From Bacteroidales bacterium (GTDB lineage Bacteria; Bacteroidota; Bacteroidia; Bacteroidales; F082), in contig JAGBVS010000114.1 in assembly GCA_017630195.1 (NCBI GenBank), positions 1-50,566 on the forward strand: a stretch of DNA of 50,566 nt. The letters are read 5' to 3'. Both the position numbers and the translations under genes were made by a program. Below, in pieces: positions 1 through 5,614 of this stretch (its first letter is position 1; each line of letters starts with the position of its first letter). Below the pieces are notes generated by a model. That model had not been told where the DNA came from, made no database searches, and saw nothing but the letters and a program-made list of their open reading frames with translations.

Positions 1-43
1 CCAGAGCAACGGACAGGGCAACCTTCTTAGTCAGCTTCTTCAT
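1..43 (-). CDS. N-terminus of a small exported or membrane protein (partial)
   Basis: The gene starts at an ATG at 43 and runs off the left edge. The 14 visible residues begin MKKLTKKVALSVAL: a lysine-rich start followed by a hydrophobic stretch, as in the n- and h-regions of a signal peptide or a membrane anchor. An AAGGAGAT ribosome binding site lies about 8 bases upstream of the ATG, and a consensus promoter at 95-123 drives it. Nothing can be said about the mature protein. Confidence 0.6.
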   Translation of the reverse strand, partial: MKKLTKKVALSVAL

Positions 44-94
44 AGTATCAATCTCCTTCTGGTTTGGTGGGTTTTCCTTCCCTTTGATGTATTC

Positions 95-123
95 ATTATA
101 GCACGGTTTGTGCCTAATGTCAA
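95..123 (-). promoter_or_regulatory. Consensus sigma-A promoter for the gene at 1-43
   Basis: TTGACA (118-123) and TATAAT (95-100) are separated by 17 bp. Immediately upstream of the -35 are two TTAAC boxes (minus strand) that start exactly 11 bp apart (124-128 and 135-139), the nearer one abutting TTGACA. Confidence 0.9.
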
Positions 124-158
124 GTTAAGAGTTTGTTAACTTCCGGGGGTTCCTGCCC

Positions 159-695
159 TTACTCGTGAAGGGCAGGGATGTCGATGCAGGAACGGCTGGC
201 GATGTAGTCGGCCATGTGAACCACTCGGTCAATGTTGGTGAAGGGCTTGTCATCCTTGTCGGTGGTCCACTGTCCCATGTGGGAGCGGATTGCCATGCCG
301 ATGAAGGGGGAGAAACTCAAACCAGCTTCAGCGCAGAAGGTTTCCCAGTTGATGGCGGCATTCTTTGCGTGGTCTGCGTACTGACTCTTGTCCATCTCTG
401 CGCTCATGCCGTACTTGCAAGAATCGTGCATGATTGCGGCAGCATAGGCGGCATCCTTGTACTCCTGCGGCATGTAGGCGTAAGTGCTGAGCTTCAGCAG
501 TTCATCCAGCATCATCACGACTGCCTTGGTGTGACGAACCAGACCGCCCTGACCCTGAGAGAACTTGGGATGGTACTTGCCGGAACTGGATGCACCAATT
601 TCAAAGAAGTAGGCAGGAACAGCGGTGGTCATGTACTCGGTAACAGCGTTGCGAAGCTCTTCATTCTGGATGCGTGCGATTTCAGTCTTAAACAT
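159..695 (-). CDS. HD-domain hydrolase
   Basis: A 178-residue protein with the pattern of an HD-superfamily metal-dependent phosphohydrolase: H55 in a GLVRHTK helix, the HD doublet H90-D91 in IMHDSCKYG, H109, H139 and D163 in HMADYIASR. Family members hydrolyse phosphate esters such as dNTPs, cyclic nucleotides or RNA; the substrate cannot be read from the sequence. The start is taken as the ATG at 695, because an AAAGGA site lies 10 bases upstream; a TTG further out would put the start almost on that site. It is monocistronic, with its own consensus promoter. A role against a nucleotide-based host defence, or in nucleotide metabolism, is possible but is inference only. Confidence 0.8.
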   Translation of the reverse strand: MFKTEIARIQNEELRNAVTEYMTTAVPAYFFEIGASSSGKYHPKFSQGQGGLVRHTKAVVMMLDELLKLSTYAYMPQEYKDAAYAAAIMHDSCKYGMSAEMDKSQYADHAKNAAINWETFCAEAGLSFSPFIGMAIRSHMGQWTTDKDDKPFTNIDRVVHMADYIASRSCIDIPALHE

Positions 696-745
696 GGGTA
701 TCAATTCCTTTCTCTTGGGCTTTCCTTTGCCCTTTCGTTGTACTT

Positions 746-774
746 ATTATACCATGGGGAGAACCATTTGTCAA
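746..774 (-). promoter_or_regulatory. Consensus promoter for the HD-domain gene
   Basis: TTGACA (769-774), 17-bp spacer, TATAAT (746-751), followed by the common AAGTACAACGAAAGG leader. Two TTAAC boxes 11 bp apart (775-779, 786-790) abut the -35 and also touch the 3' end of the tRNA-like RNA at 791. Confidence 0.9.
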
Positions 775-790
775 GTTAACTGTTTGTTAA

Positions 791-923
791 GTGAGGGAAG
801 TGGGATTCGAACCCACGGTTCCGGTTCTGCTGGTGTCTTACCTACTGGACTACCCAAAGGGGCAGGAATCGAACCTGCGGTTCCAGACAGAGGGCGTCTT
901 TACCAACTGGACTATTCCCTCAC
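791..923 (-). ncRNA. Twin tRNA-like RNA with permuted inner lobe
   Basis: Read 5' to 3' on the minus strand, the element is: 9-nt strand GTGAGGGAA (915-923); D-arm (896-914); linker X1 (879-895); T-arm GCAGG-TTCGATT-CCTGC (862-878); CCCTTTGGG (853-861); second D-arm (835-852); linker X2 (817-834); T-arm GTGGG-TTCGAAT-CCCAC (800-816); and TTCCCTCAC (791-799), which pairs perfectly with the first strand. X1 and X2 are too short for anticodon arms but pair with each other (TCTG/CAGA and CTGG/CCAG around one bulged base). The simplest fold is two tRNA elbows joined through the anticodon position: an outer one with a 9-bp acceptor stem and an inner permuted one whose acceptor is a CCC-TTT-GGG hairpin. 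No CCA end and no intact anticodon loop are present. Alternative: two degenerate tandem tRNA genes, but neither forms its own acceptor stem. Confidence 0.7.
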
Positions 924-933
924 CGACATCTAT

Positions 934-962
934 AGTATAGCACAGGTGGACACAGATTGCAA
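934..962 (-). promoter_or_regulatory. Promoter of the twin tRNA-like RNA
   Basis: TTGCAA (957-962), 17-bp spacer, TATACT (934-939). The -10 context TATACTATAG is identical to that of the other tRNA-like RNA at 7128, and differs from the TATAAT of the protein-gene promoters. Confidence 0.7.
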
Positions 963-1012
963 TAGGGTTTACAGACCTTTAACAATTTTGTGAAAATCGT
1001 ACAAATTGAGTA

Positions 1013-1042
1013 TTTATGCGATTTTGCTGAATTTTTATGCGA
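1013..1042. repeat. TTTATGCGA direct repeat, 21 bp apart
   Basis: Two exact copies of TTTATGCGA (plus strand) start at 1013 and 1034, two helical turns apart, in the gene-free stretch between the tRNA-like RNA promoter and the terminator at 1058. They could be a protein binding site; nothing else in the sequence tells what binds. Confidence 0.5.
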
Positions 1043-1057
1043 AGTGGGGGTGGAATG

Positions 1058-1090
1058 GAAAAACTGGCCGACGCATTCGTCGCCGGCCAG
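1058..1090 (-). terminator. GC-rich intrinsic terminator
   Basis: A 10-bp stem (CTGGCCGGCG paired with CGTCGGCCAG, one G-U pair) with loop ACGAATG is followed by TTTTT on the minus strand. It belongs to a set of GC-rich hairpins that close blocks of the minus-strand array (others at 5052, 7494 and 11710). Confidence 0.85.
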
Positions 1091-1136
1091 CCAAAAAGGA
1101 AATACTGGTTCAAAAATTAGCCCCTTTCCTTTTGTT
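1058..1136 (-). ncRNA. Candidate short noncoding transcript
   Basis: A perfect promoter (1143-1171) points into a stretch of about 80 bases that ends in a strong terminator (1058-1090) and holds no credible reading frame. The predicted RNA begins near 1136 with an A-rich, AGGAAAGGGG-containing leader, followed by the GC-rich hairpin. It may be a small regulatory RNA, or the remains of a unit that has lost its gene. There is no direct evidence of function. Confidence 0.4.
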
Positions 1137-1142
1137 GTATTT

Positions 1143-1171
1143 ATTATACCACAAAAGGGCTTGTTTGTCAA
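1143..1171 (-). promoter_or_regulatory. Consensus promoter nested in a terminator hairpin
   Basis: TTGACA (1166-1171), 17-bp spacer, TATAAT (1143-1148). On the minus strand AAAAGGGCTTG and CAAGCCCTTTT form an 11-bp stem around an ACAAA loop, so the -35 box is part of the intrinsic terminator of the gene at 1168-1755. The TGA of TTGACA is that gene's stop codon. Confidence 0.9.
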
Positions 1172-1755
1172 GCCCTTTTTATAGTAAAAGTAGTCCAAGA
1201 GGTAGAGGTTTCATAAGTGCAGGTGTAACCAAAGGGGCCGAAACCTTCGTTCCAAATGGCCTGATAACTATCACGTTCTGCGTATTTGCATTGAATCTGA
1301 TAGCTGTATTCCCCTTCTTCTTGAAGAGCAGCGTAAGCCCTTTCGAAAGTATATTCCCAACCTTTGGGAGGAATAGGCTTACGAGAAGCTCCAAAGTCAA
1401 GAGAAATACTGCCGCCGCACCACATCAGGGTCAAGATTCTATTGGCTTCTTCTACCCAGCGCATGAATTCGGATTTAATCCAATTTGCAGTGGTTTCATT
1501 GTCGCAGATAAAATAATCTTCTTTGTAAATTGCCGCGTGGCCTGTTGTGGCAATTCGAGAACGCAGGAAACTTTCTACAAAGCGTCTATCACATTTATCA
1601 TCACCATTGACCCAAGTAGATTCCAAAATTATGAATCCTTCTTTTTCAAGTTGTCTGCCCCTACGCCTTGCATTGGTAGTTTCTCCAATTTTAATCATCG
1701 CAGGATTTTCTTCATGCTGCGCAAAATAAACCTCAGAATAAACACCGTAACTCAT
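1168..1755 (-). CDS. GIY-YIG / T5orf172-like protein
   Basis: A 195-residue protein whose N-terminal half has the T5orf172/MUG113 version of a GIY-YIG nuclease fold: a VYF strand (residues 9-11), KIGETTN (22-28) followed by an arginine cluster, and a helix containing E61 (VESFLRSRIA), the position of the catalytic glutamate. The family includes DNA-nicking enzymes and many phage proteins of unknown role. The C-terminal 100 residues are not recognised. The ATG at 1755 follows GAGAGGAAC. The stop codon is the TGA of the next promoter's TTGACA box, so the gene's last codons lie in the terminator stem. Nuclease activity is inferred from the family. Confidence 0.65.
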   Translation of the reverse strand: MSYGVYSEVYFAQHEENPAMIKIGETTNARRRGRQLEKEGFIILESTWVNGDDKCDRRFVESFLRSRIATTGHAAIYKEDYFICDNETTANWIKSEFMRWVEEANRILTLMWCGGSISLDFGASRKPIPPKGWEYTFERAYAALQEEGEYSYQIQCKYAERDSYQAIWNEGFGPFGYTCTYETSTSWTTFTIKRA

Positions 1756-1788
1756 TATTTTGTTCCTCTCTCGTTTGTTTGTACCTTT

Positions 1789-1817
1789 ATTATACCAGAA
1801 GGGGCTGAGGTTGTCAA
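1789..1817 (-). promoter_or_regulatory. Consensus promoter of the GIY-YIG-like gene
   Basis: TTGACA (1812-1817), 17-bp spacer, TATAAT (1789-1794). AGAAGGGG and CCCCTTCT (1798-1826) form an 8-bp stem with the -35 in the loop, terminating the gene at 1837. Confidence 0.9.
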
Positions 1818-1836
1818 CCCCTTCTAGTGTTAAGTT

Positions 1837-2322
1837 TTAGCTAATCAGGTCGACAAACTTGCTGGCCAGAAACTCGGCAAAGGCATCGCGGTCAATGGTG
1901 TAGTAGTTGCGAACTGCCGGCATGGGACGGCGTTCAGTTTCAACCCAACGGAACATGAAATCTCGGCGGCAATCGCCGACCCATTCGCGGCACTCGTCCC
2001 ACGTTCCGCGGAAAACTTCCTCACGATTGCGGTCAATTACGCAATGGATTTCCACATTGACCATGATTTCAATGGGTTCCTGTCGTGCAATCTTGATAAA
2101 ACCATCTGCGCGCATGTTTGCGAGAGAATAGGGCTTGTACTCAGCCGGTACCCAGCGCATACTGGCGTTGCCAGCCCAACAGGTGCCCTTAGCCTGTTCT
2201 CGGGTCTGCGCGGTGCGCATTTCATCGTACTGCTTATTGGTGAATTCATTCAGGCCGAGGGCTTCGAACAGGGACATGGTTGCTGCGATACGAGCAGCAT
2301 TAGCATTGACGGAGTACTTCAT
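1837..2322 (-). CDS. Hypothetical protein, 161 aa
   Basis: This protein is not recognised. It is soluble and arginine-rich, with a run of Trp and Arg residues between about 105 and 135 (GTWDECREWVGDCRRDF). It begins MKYSVNANAARIAATM after an AAAGGA site, with a consensus promoter at 2376. Codons are GC-rich and CTG-leaning, as in other genes of this array and unlike the structural genes to the right. It is monocistronic. Confidence 0.75.
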   Translation of the reverse strand: MKYSVNANAARIAATMSLFEALGLNEFTNKQYDEMRTAQTREQAKGTCWAGNASMRWVPAEYKPYSLANMRADGFIKIARQEPIEIMVNVEIHCVIDRNREEVFRGTWDECREWVGDCRRDFMFRWVETERRPMPAVRNYYTIDRDAFAEFLASKFVDLIS

Positions 2323-2375
2323 AGTATCAATTCCTTTCTTTCTCTTGGGGATTGTGTTCCCCTCTTGATGTATTT

Positions 2376-2404
2376 ATTATAACATGGTCGGTCGGGTTTG
2401 TCAA
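2376..2404 (-). promoter_or_regulatory. Consensus promoter for the gene at 1837
   Basis: TTGACA (2399-2404), 17-bp spacer, TATAAT (2376-2381). TTAAC (2405-2409) and GTAAC (2416-2420) boxes, 11 bp apart, abut the -35. Confidence 0.9.
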
Positions 2405-2405
2405 G

Positions 2406-2606
2406 TTAAGATTCTGTTACGTAGTATTTAATGTAAGCCTGCCAGCCATGGCCGATGGTCTTGGCGTAGATTTTGCCCTCTTTCACAAGGTCAAGGCAAT
2501 CATCCAGCAGATTCACATGCCACACGTTGAGATAAAAACCGAGGTCACGAAGACGAATGCCATTCTTACCGGACTTTTTGATTGCTTCATAAATCTTTTC
2601 TTTCAT
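2406..2606 (-). CDS. Small winged-helix-like protein, 66 aa
   Basis: The ATG at 2606 follows GAGGGAAATAAC. The 66 residues start MKEKIYEAIKKSGKNGIRLRDLGFYLN and look like a compact helix-turn-helix or winged-helix fold: an N-terminal helix, a G-(I/L)-R-L-R-D-L turn, a second helix rich in L and D, and a K-I-Y-A strand. A DNA-binding role is plausible but weakly supported. Its promoter overlaps the 3' end of the upstream gene. Confidence 0.65.
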   Translation of the reverse strand: MKEKIYEAIKKSGKNGIRLRDLGFYLNVWHVNLLDDCLDLVKEGKIYAKTIGHGWQAYIKYYVTES

Positions 2607-2631
2607 GTTATTTCCCTCACTTTCTGAATCT

Positions 2632-2660
2632 ATTATATCATGGGGAAGAGGAATTGTCAA
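2632..2660 (-). promoter_or_regulatory. Consensus promoter overlapping the end of the gene at 2638
   Basis: TTGACA (2655-2660), 17-bp spacer, TATAAT (2632-2637). The whole -35 and spacer are coding sequence of the Cys-rich gene, whose TGA stop (2638-2640) touches the -10. The leader belongs to a second type (AGATTCAGAAAGTGAGGGAA) shared with 2855 and 9129. Confidence 0.9.
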
Positions 2661-2829
2661 GCATTTTTTGAACTTTTTCAAAAATTTCTCTATCTTCTTC
2701 AGACTCTTCAATGTATTCTCCGCTTCTTTGGCAATAATCACCAACGCCAGCAGAGCATAATTCACTACCACGTCCACACACATCAAATGGACAGCCATAG
2801 CAGGGACATTCCTTACAATAATCAGACAT
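2638..2829 (-). CDS. Small Cys-rich protein, 63 aa
   Basis: Starts MSDYCKECPCYGCPFDVCG, with further cysteines at CSAGVGDYC; seven Cys in the first 40 residues suggest one or two structural zinc or iron-sulphur sites. The C-terminal third is acidic and helical. The ATG at 2829 is chosen because GAGGGAAACAAA lies just upstream, downstream of the promoter at 2855. The last eight codons contain the -35 box and spacer of the next promoter. Confidence 0.65.
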   Translation of the reverse strand: MSDYCKECPCYGCPFDVCGRGSELCSAGVGDYCQRSGEYIEESEEDREIFEKVQKMLDNSSSP

Positions 2830-2854
2830 TTTGTTTCCCTCACTTTCTGAATCT

Positions 2855-2883
2855 ATTATACCACAGGATTGGGGTTTTGTCAA
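2855..2883 (-). promoter_or_regulatory. Consensus promoter for the Cys-rich gene, nested in a terminator
   Basis: TTGACA (2878-2883), 17-bp spacer, TATAAT (2855-2860). GGGG-TTGACAAAA-CCCC places the -35 in a hairpin loop at the end of the gene at 2880, which uses the TGA of TTGACA as its stop. Confidence 0.9.
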
Positions 2884-3356
2884 CCCCTTTCCTGAATTTC
2901 CTTTAATTCTTTTTTGTAAATTTCAAGCCATTCCAAAGCTCTGGCCACATCTTTTTCGGCTTTCTTGACTCGTTCTCTTGCTTTGTATTCTTCCTCAGAG
3001 TATCCGTGCATCAGAACGCACATTTCTTTTTCCAAGTCCCAAGCCTGCTGCCGAACTTCGTCTTTTTTGGTTCTTACTTCCCAAGCCTTCGCTCTGACTA
3101 CTTCACGCTCACGAAGCTCCTGAATCTTATCTTCCTGACTTGCGTATCTGTAGTCATAGCCACGGAAACCCTGTCCGCCGAAGGAATCGGGGCAAGTACC
3201 GATTGCGTATTTGCCCTCTAAAGCATGATACTCTTTGAACAAGTTATCCTCTACCTCTTGGAGTCGGTCTGCTTCGTCGTGAATACTTTCAATCTGCTGA
3301 GCCAGTGCCTTTTCCTCTGCAGTGGTGGGGTACTTACCGTAATACTTCCTTTTCAT
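2880..3356 (-). CDS. Coiled-coil hypothetical protein, 158 aa
   Basis: A charged, largely helical protein with two probable coiled coils: about residues 15-45 and a longer one from about 80 to the end, rich in E, K, R and A with heptad-like spacing. No catalytic motif is seen. It begins MKRKYYGKYPTTAEEKA after an AGGAGAG-type site. The stop is the TGA of the following TTGACA box. It may be a structural or inhibitor-type phage protein; function unknown. Confidence 0.7.
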   Translation of the reverse strand: MKRKYYGKYPTTAEEKALAQQIESIHDEADRLQEVEDNLFKEYHALEGKYAIGTCPDSFGGQGFRGYDYRYASQEDKIQELREREVVRAKAWEVRTKKDEVRQQAWDLEKEMCVLMHGYSEEEYKARERVKKAEKDVARALEWLEIYKKELKEIQERG

Positions 3357-3388
3357 TTGGTTTGCTCTCCTTTGCTTTTCTTGTATAC

Positions 3389-3417
3389 ATTATACCATAG
3401 AGAAAGGGGTTTGTCAA
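3389..3417 (-). promoter_or_regulatory. Consensus promoter for the coiled-coil gene, nested in a terminator
   Basis: TTGACA (3412-3417), 17-bp spacer, TATAAT (3389-3394). AAGGGG-TTGACAAA-CCCCTT forms the terminator of the gene at 3425, with the -35 as loop. Confidence 0.9.
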
Positions 3418-3424
3418 CCCCTTT

Positions 3425-3898
3425 TCACAAATTTTTTGATTCAGCTACAAAATACTTCGCGCCAGTTCTTTCCAGAATGTGCTTGGTCTGTTCGCTTAGG
3501 TCTTTAGTAGCACAGTAGCAATTTACAATGATGTACTTTTCCACGTCAATGTAATTAACAGGGATTCCATATTCTTTCAACTGGAACAGGGCAAGCTCCC
3601 ATTCATCGCCCTTTTTAAAGGTTGCTTCGACCTTCCAGAGTTTGTCCTTGCGTGCTTTTTCCTCAAAGTACTTGACAACCCAAACACCCACCAGATTACA
3701 CAGGGCAACGATTCCAGCTTTCCACCAAAGGGGCAATTCGCACAACATGTAAACTGTTACGATTGTGTAAAGTCCGTAGGCTACTGCATTGACAACTGCA
3801 GCGGCAGTCTTTCCGCATTTAATAGTTGCGATGCTCTTGATAGTCTGAATGATTACGTTAGCGATGTTCAAAAGGATGAAAGTTAACAGCAGATTCAT
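3425..3898 (-). CDS. UPF0316-like membrane protein
   Basis: A 157-residue protein with three hydrophobic segments in the first 85 residues (about 2-22, 33-55 and 60-78), then a soluble C-terminal domain of about 75 residues. The N-terminal segment (NVIIQTIKSIATIKCG) and the order of parts resemble the bacterial UPF0316/DUF5698 family, which has a membrane region followed by a DUF2179-type cytosolic domain; no function is established for it. The ATG overlaps the upstream stop (TAAATG), so it is probably translationally coupled to the 75-residue gene at 3899. Finding such a host-like membrane protein in a phage array is unusual. The family assignment is from memory of its sequence features and is moderate. 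Confidence 0.6.
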   Translation of the reverse strand: MNLLLTFILLNIANVIIQTIKSIATIKCGKTAAAVVNAVAYGLYTIVTVYMLCELPLWWKAGIVALCNLVGVWVVKYFEEKARKDKLWKVEATFKKGDEWELALFQLKEYGIPVNYIDVEKYIIVNCYCATKDLSEQTKHILERTGAKYFVAESKNL

Positions 3899-4126
3899 TT
3901 AATTGTCCTCCTCAAATTCATAGTGGGTCAAATTTCCTGCATCATCATAGAAAGCCTGAATGAACCAACCATCCACCCAAATGTCAAGCTCGGTCGCATC
4001 TGCTTCGTGGCCGATTGTGTACCATTCCACATCTTCGCTCAGATACTCTACCTTGTTTTTGCGAAGCCAGCCAACCATTTTGCAATGGTTTTTCTTTTCA
4101 ATCAACTGCTTAATCTGTTCAAACAT
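3899..4126 (-). CDS. Hypothetical acidic protein, 75 aa
   Basis: First gene of a two-gene operon with the membrane protein at 3425. It starts MFEQIKQLIEKKNHCKMVGW, an amphipathic helix similar to the start of the gene at 4581 (MFQKIKAFIEKI), and continues into beta-rich sequence containing DIWVDGWF and an acidic tail. It may share ancestry with the 4581 product. Function unknown. Confidence 0.7.
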   Translation of the reverse strand: MFEQIKQLIEKKNHCKMVGWLRKNKVEYLSEDVEWYTIGHEADATELDIWVDGWFIQAFYDDAGNLTHYEFEEDN

Positions 4127-4161
4127 TTTTGTTTTCCTCTCTTTCGTTTGCTTCTGGATAC

Positions 4162-4190
4162 ATTATACCATGGGTCAGGGCTTTTGTCAA
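4162..4190 (-). promoter_or_regulatory. Consensus promoter for the 3899/3425 operon, nested in a terminator
   Basis: TTGACA (4185-4190), 17-bp spacer, TATAAT (4162-4167). GGGC-TTGACAAAA-GCCC forms the hairpin ending the gene at 4187, whose stop is the TGA in TTGACA. Confidence 0.9.
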
Positions 4191-4522
4191 GCCCTTTCCC
4201 AAACTTTTAACATTCTCTGGTAAATCGAATCTTCGTTACTGCTGAAGTATTCCAGACGATTGGAAACAATTCGGTCATCATTGGTCATGAATCGGAACTC
4301 TTTCAGACCGCCATCCCACAAACAGTAGAAGAACTGACAAACAGCAATCAGCAGATACATCAGCAGGAAGTAGGGCAACTTAACCTTGCTCACCAGTCGG
4401 AAGCATCCGCCACCCTGCGTGCCGTCAGTCAGGTAGATGTTGCAGATAAAACGCTCAATGGGGTTGGACTTCTTACAATTGAAAATGTACTTTGCATCTG
4501 CGTAGCTAATCTTTTTAGTCAT
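4187..4522 (-). CDS. One-pass membrane protein, 111 aa
   Basis: A soluble basic N-terminus (MTKKISYADAKYIFNCKK) is followed by one hydrophobic segment at about residues 50-68 (LPYFLLMYLLIAVCQFFY) and a soluble C-terminal tail ending WERA. The stop is the TGA of the next -35 box. No family recognised. It is monocistronic under the promoter at 4556. Confidence 0.7.
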   Translation of the reverse strand: MTKKISYADAKYIFNCKKSNPIERFICNIYLTDGTQGGGCFRLVSKVKLPYFLLMYLLIAVCQFFYCLWDGGLKEFRFMTNDDRIVSNRLEYFSSNEDSIYQRMLKVWERA

Positions 4523-4555
4523 GGTTATCAGTTCCTTTCGTCTTTCGTTGTACTT

Positions 4556-4584
4556 ATTATATCATAGGTTCGGGAGTTTGTCAA
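4556..4584 (-). promoter_or_regulatory. Consensus promoter for the gene at 4187
   Basis: TTGACA (4579-4584), 17-bp spacer, TATAAT (4556-4561). A short GGG/CCC hairpin surrounds the -35, and the gene at 4581 stops at the TGA of TTGACA. Confidence 0.9.
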
Positions 4585-4913
4585 CCCCCAAACCGCTTTT
4601 TTCTAAAAACTTTTTTGTCCAAATCCTCGGCAGTGGCGTAAACGGGAGTCCAGCCGGAATCGTAAGAGATAACCGAACGGCATTCGCACTCAACGATTTC
4701 AACTTCTTTGATAGATGCCAGAGGGAAGCGATTCAGCAGGATACCATCTTCCGCATAGTACAGTTGCCAGTTGTTACGAGTACCCCTATGCCAAAGGAAG
4801 GGGGTTATTTCCTTTACATCACCGTCAAGGAAGGTGATTCGCAGGGTCGGGCGATAGTACTTGATTTCCTCAGTTGCGATTTTCTCAATGAATGCCTTAA
4901 TCTTCTGGAACAT
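4581..4913 (-). CDS. Hypothetical protein, 110 aa
   Basis: Starts MFQKIKAFIEKIATEEIKYY; the first 12 residues resemble the start of the gene at 3899. The middle is beta-rich and the C-terminus is basic (DKKVFRKKRFGG). The stop codon is the TGA of the downstream TTGACA. No domain recognised. Confidence 0.7.
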   Translation of the reverse strand: MFQKIKAFIEKIATEEIKYYRPTLRITFLDGDVKEITPFLWHRGTRNNWQLYYAEDGILLNRFPLASIKEVEIVECECRSVISYDSGWTPVYATAEDLDKKVFRKKRFGG

Positions 4914-4946
4914 TGTTTTGTTCTCCTCTCGTTTCTTTCTGATACT

Positions 4947-4975
4947 ATTATAACCCCTCTACTGGATTTTGTCAA
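4947..4975 (-). promoter_or_regulatory. Consensus promoter for the gene at 4581
   Basis: TTGACA (4970-4975), 17-bp spacer, TATAAT (4947-4952). No clear hairpin surrounds this -35; it is the first unit after the GC-rich terminator at 5052 and has TTAAC boxes (plus-strand sense) at 4992 and 5003. Confidence 0.9.
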
Positions 4976-4991
4976 GCCTTTTAGGAACGAT

Positions 4992-5048
4992 TTAACATTC
5001 TCTTAACATGTAAATTTTGTGTTAAAAATTCTGGAATGCTTGTATTGT
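4992..5048 (+). promoter_or_regulatory. TTAAC boxes and a conserved block beside a GC-rich terminator
   Basis: On the plus strand TTAAC occurs at 4992 and 5003 (11 bp apart) and TTAAA at 5022, followed by TTCTGGAA and TATTGT. The same order (TTAAA, TTCTGGAA, TATTGT, then AAAAAC and a GC-rich hairpin) recurs at 7452-7499. It may be a plus-strand promoter controlled by the boxes; no transcript can be shown from sequence alone. Confidence 0.4.
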
Positions 5049-5051
5049 CGG

Positions 5052-5083
5052 AAAAACTCGCCGCTGCGCCCGGCCGCGGCGAG
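5052..5083 (-). terminator. GC-rich intrinsic terminator
   Basis: CTCGCCGC and GCGGCGAG form an 8-bp stem with an 11-base loop, followed by TTTTT on the minus strand. It lies after the stop of the gene at 5102, with a second small hairpin (GCCCA/TGGGC) in between. Confidence 0.85.
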
Positions 5084-5101
5084 CCCAAAGGAAATGGGCC
5101 C

Positions 5102-5353
5102 TCAGCGTTTGAGGACCCACTCGGGGAGGCTCTCCCAGAGCCGGGAGAGGTGGCAGGTGGCCACCGTGGAGCGTTCCCACTCCGTGTCGGCGCCATCCCA
5201 GAACCACTCGTGGTGGTCGATGGTGACCATGTCACCGTGGAAGGAGACCTTGATGGTCTCGCCGCAGGCGGTCCAAGAACCGCGGCCTGCGAACAGGTGG
5301 CCGGGGCGGCTTTCGAAGCCGTAGTTGGTGAGAGCGTTGATGATGTTCTTCAT
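5102..5353 (-). CDS. Hypothetical protein, 83 aa
   Basis: Small, GC-rich in codon use, rich in Trp and His (TIDHHEWFWDG). Starts MKNIINALTNYGFESRPGH with a GGAGGATGACCCC site upstream. The middle looks beta-rich (GETIKVSFHGDMVTID). No family recognised. It ends just before the GC-rich terminator at 5052 that closes this block. Confidence 0.7.
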   Translation of the reverse strand: MKNIINALTNYGFESRPGHLFAGRGSWTACGETIKVSFHGDMVTIDHHEWFWDGADTEWERSTVATCHLSRLWESLPEWVLKR

Positions 5354-5391
5354 GGGGTCATCCTCCTTTGTTTTTCCCTTTCGTTGATACT

Positions 5392-5420
5392 ATTATAACA
5401 TAGGGAAAGGGGTTTGTCAA
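5392..5420 (-). promoter_or_regulatory. Consensus promoter for the gene at 5102, nested in a terminator
   Basis: TTGACA (5415-5420), 17-bp spacer, TATAAT (5392-5397). AAGGGG-TTGACAAA-CCCCTT puts the -35 in the loop of the hairpin that ends the gene at 5440. Confidence 0.9.
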
Positions 5421-5439
5421 CCCCTTTTCTAAAACTTTT

Positions 5440-5574
5440 TTACTTTTTTTTCGTGCCCTTCAGGTAGTGCTTGATTGCCATCACAGCGAGGGCGGCAGGG
5501 AAGCACCAGAGCCAAGCAGGGGAGAAAAAAGCAGAGTACAGAAAAGCCATCATCATCAGAACCATTTCGAGCAT
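5440..5574 (-). CDS. Small membrane peptide, 44 aa
   Basis: Two hydrophobic stretches (about residues 4-17, MVLMMMAFLYSAFF, and 20-33, ending PAALAVMAI) separated by a Ser-Pro, then a basic tail ending KGTKKK. It is probably an inner-membrane hairpin peptide with the tail in the cytoplasm. The ATG at 5574 follows GGAGGTAAACAACA. Function unknown; membrane-disturbing or membrane-protecting phage peptides look like this. Confidence 0.65.
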   Translation of the reverse strand: MLEMVLMMMAFLYSAFFSPAWLWCFPAALAVMAIKHYLKGTKKK

Positions 5575-5614
5575 TGTTGTTTACCTCCATTTGTTTTCCT
5601 CTTTCGTTGTACTT

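Noticed and set aside
165..779. Open reading frames on the plus strand opposite the HD-domain gene
   Set aside because: They run antisense to a well-supported gene and lack ribosome sites and promoters.
791..923. Two ordinary tandem tRNA genes
   Set aside because: Neither copy has an acceptor stem of its own or a 5-bp anticodon stem; only the outermost strands pair (9 bp).
920..1198. 92-residue minus-strand reading frame
   Set aside because: It would begin upstream of the promoter at 1143, pass through the GC-rich terminator and has no ribosome site.
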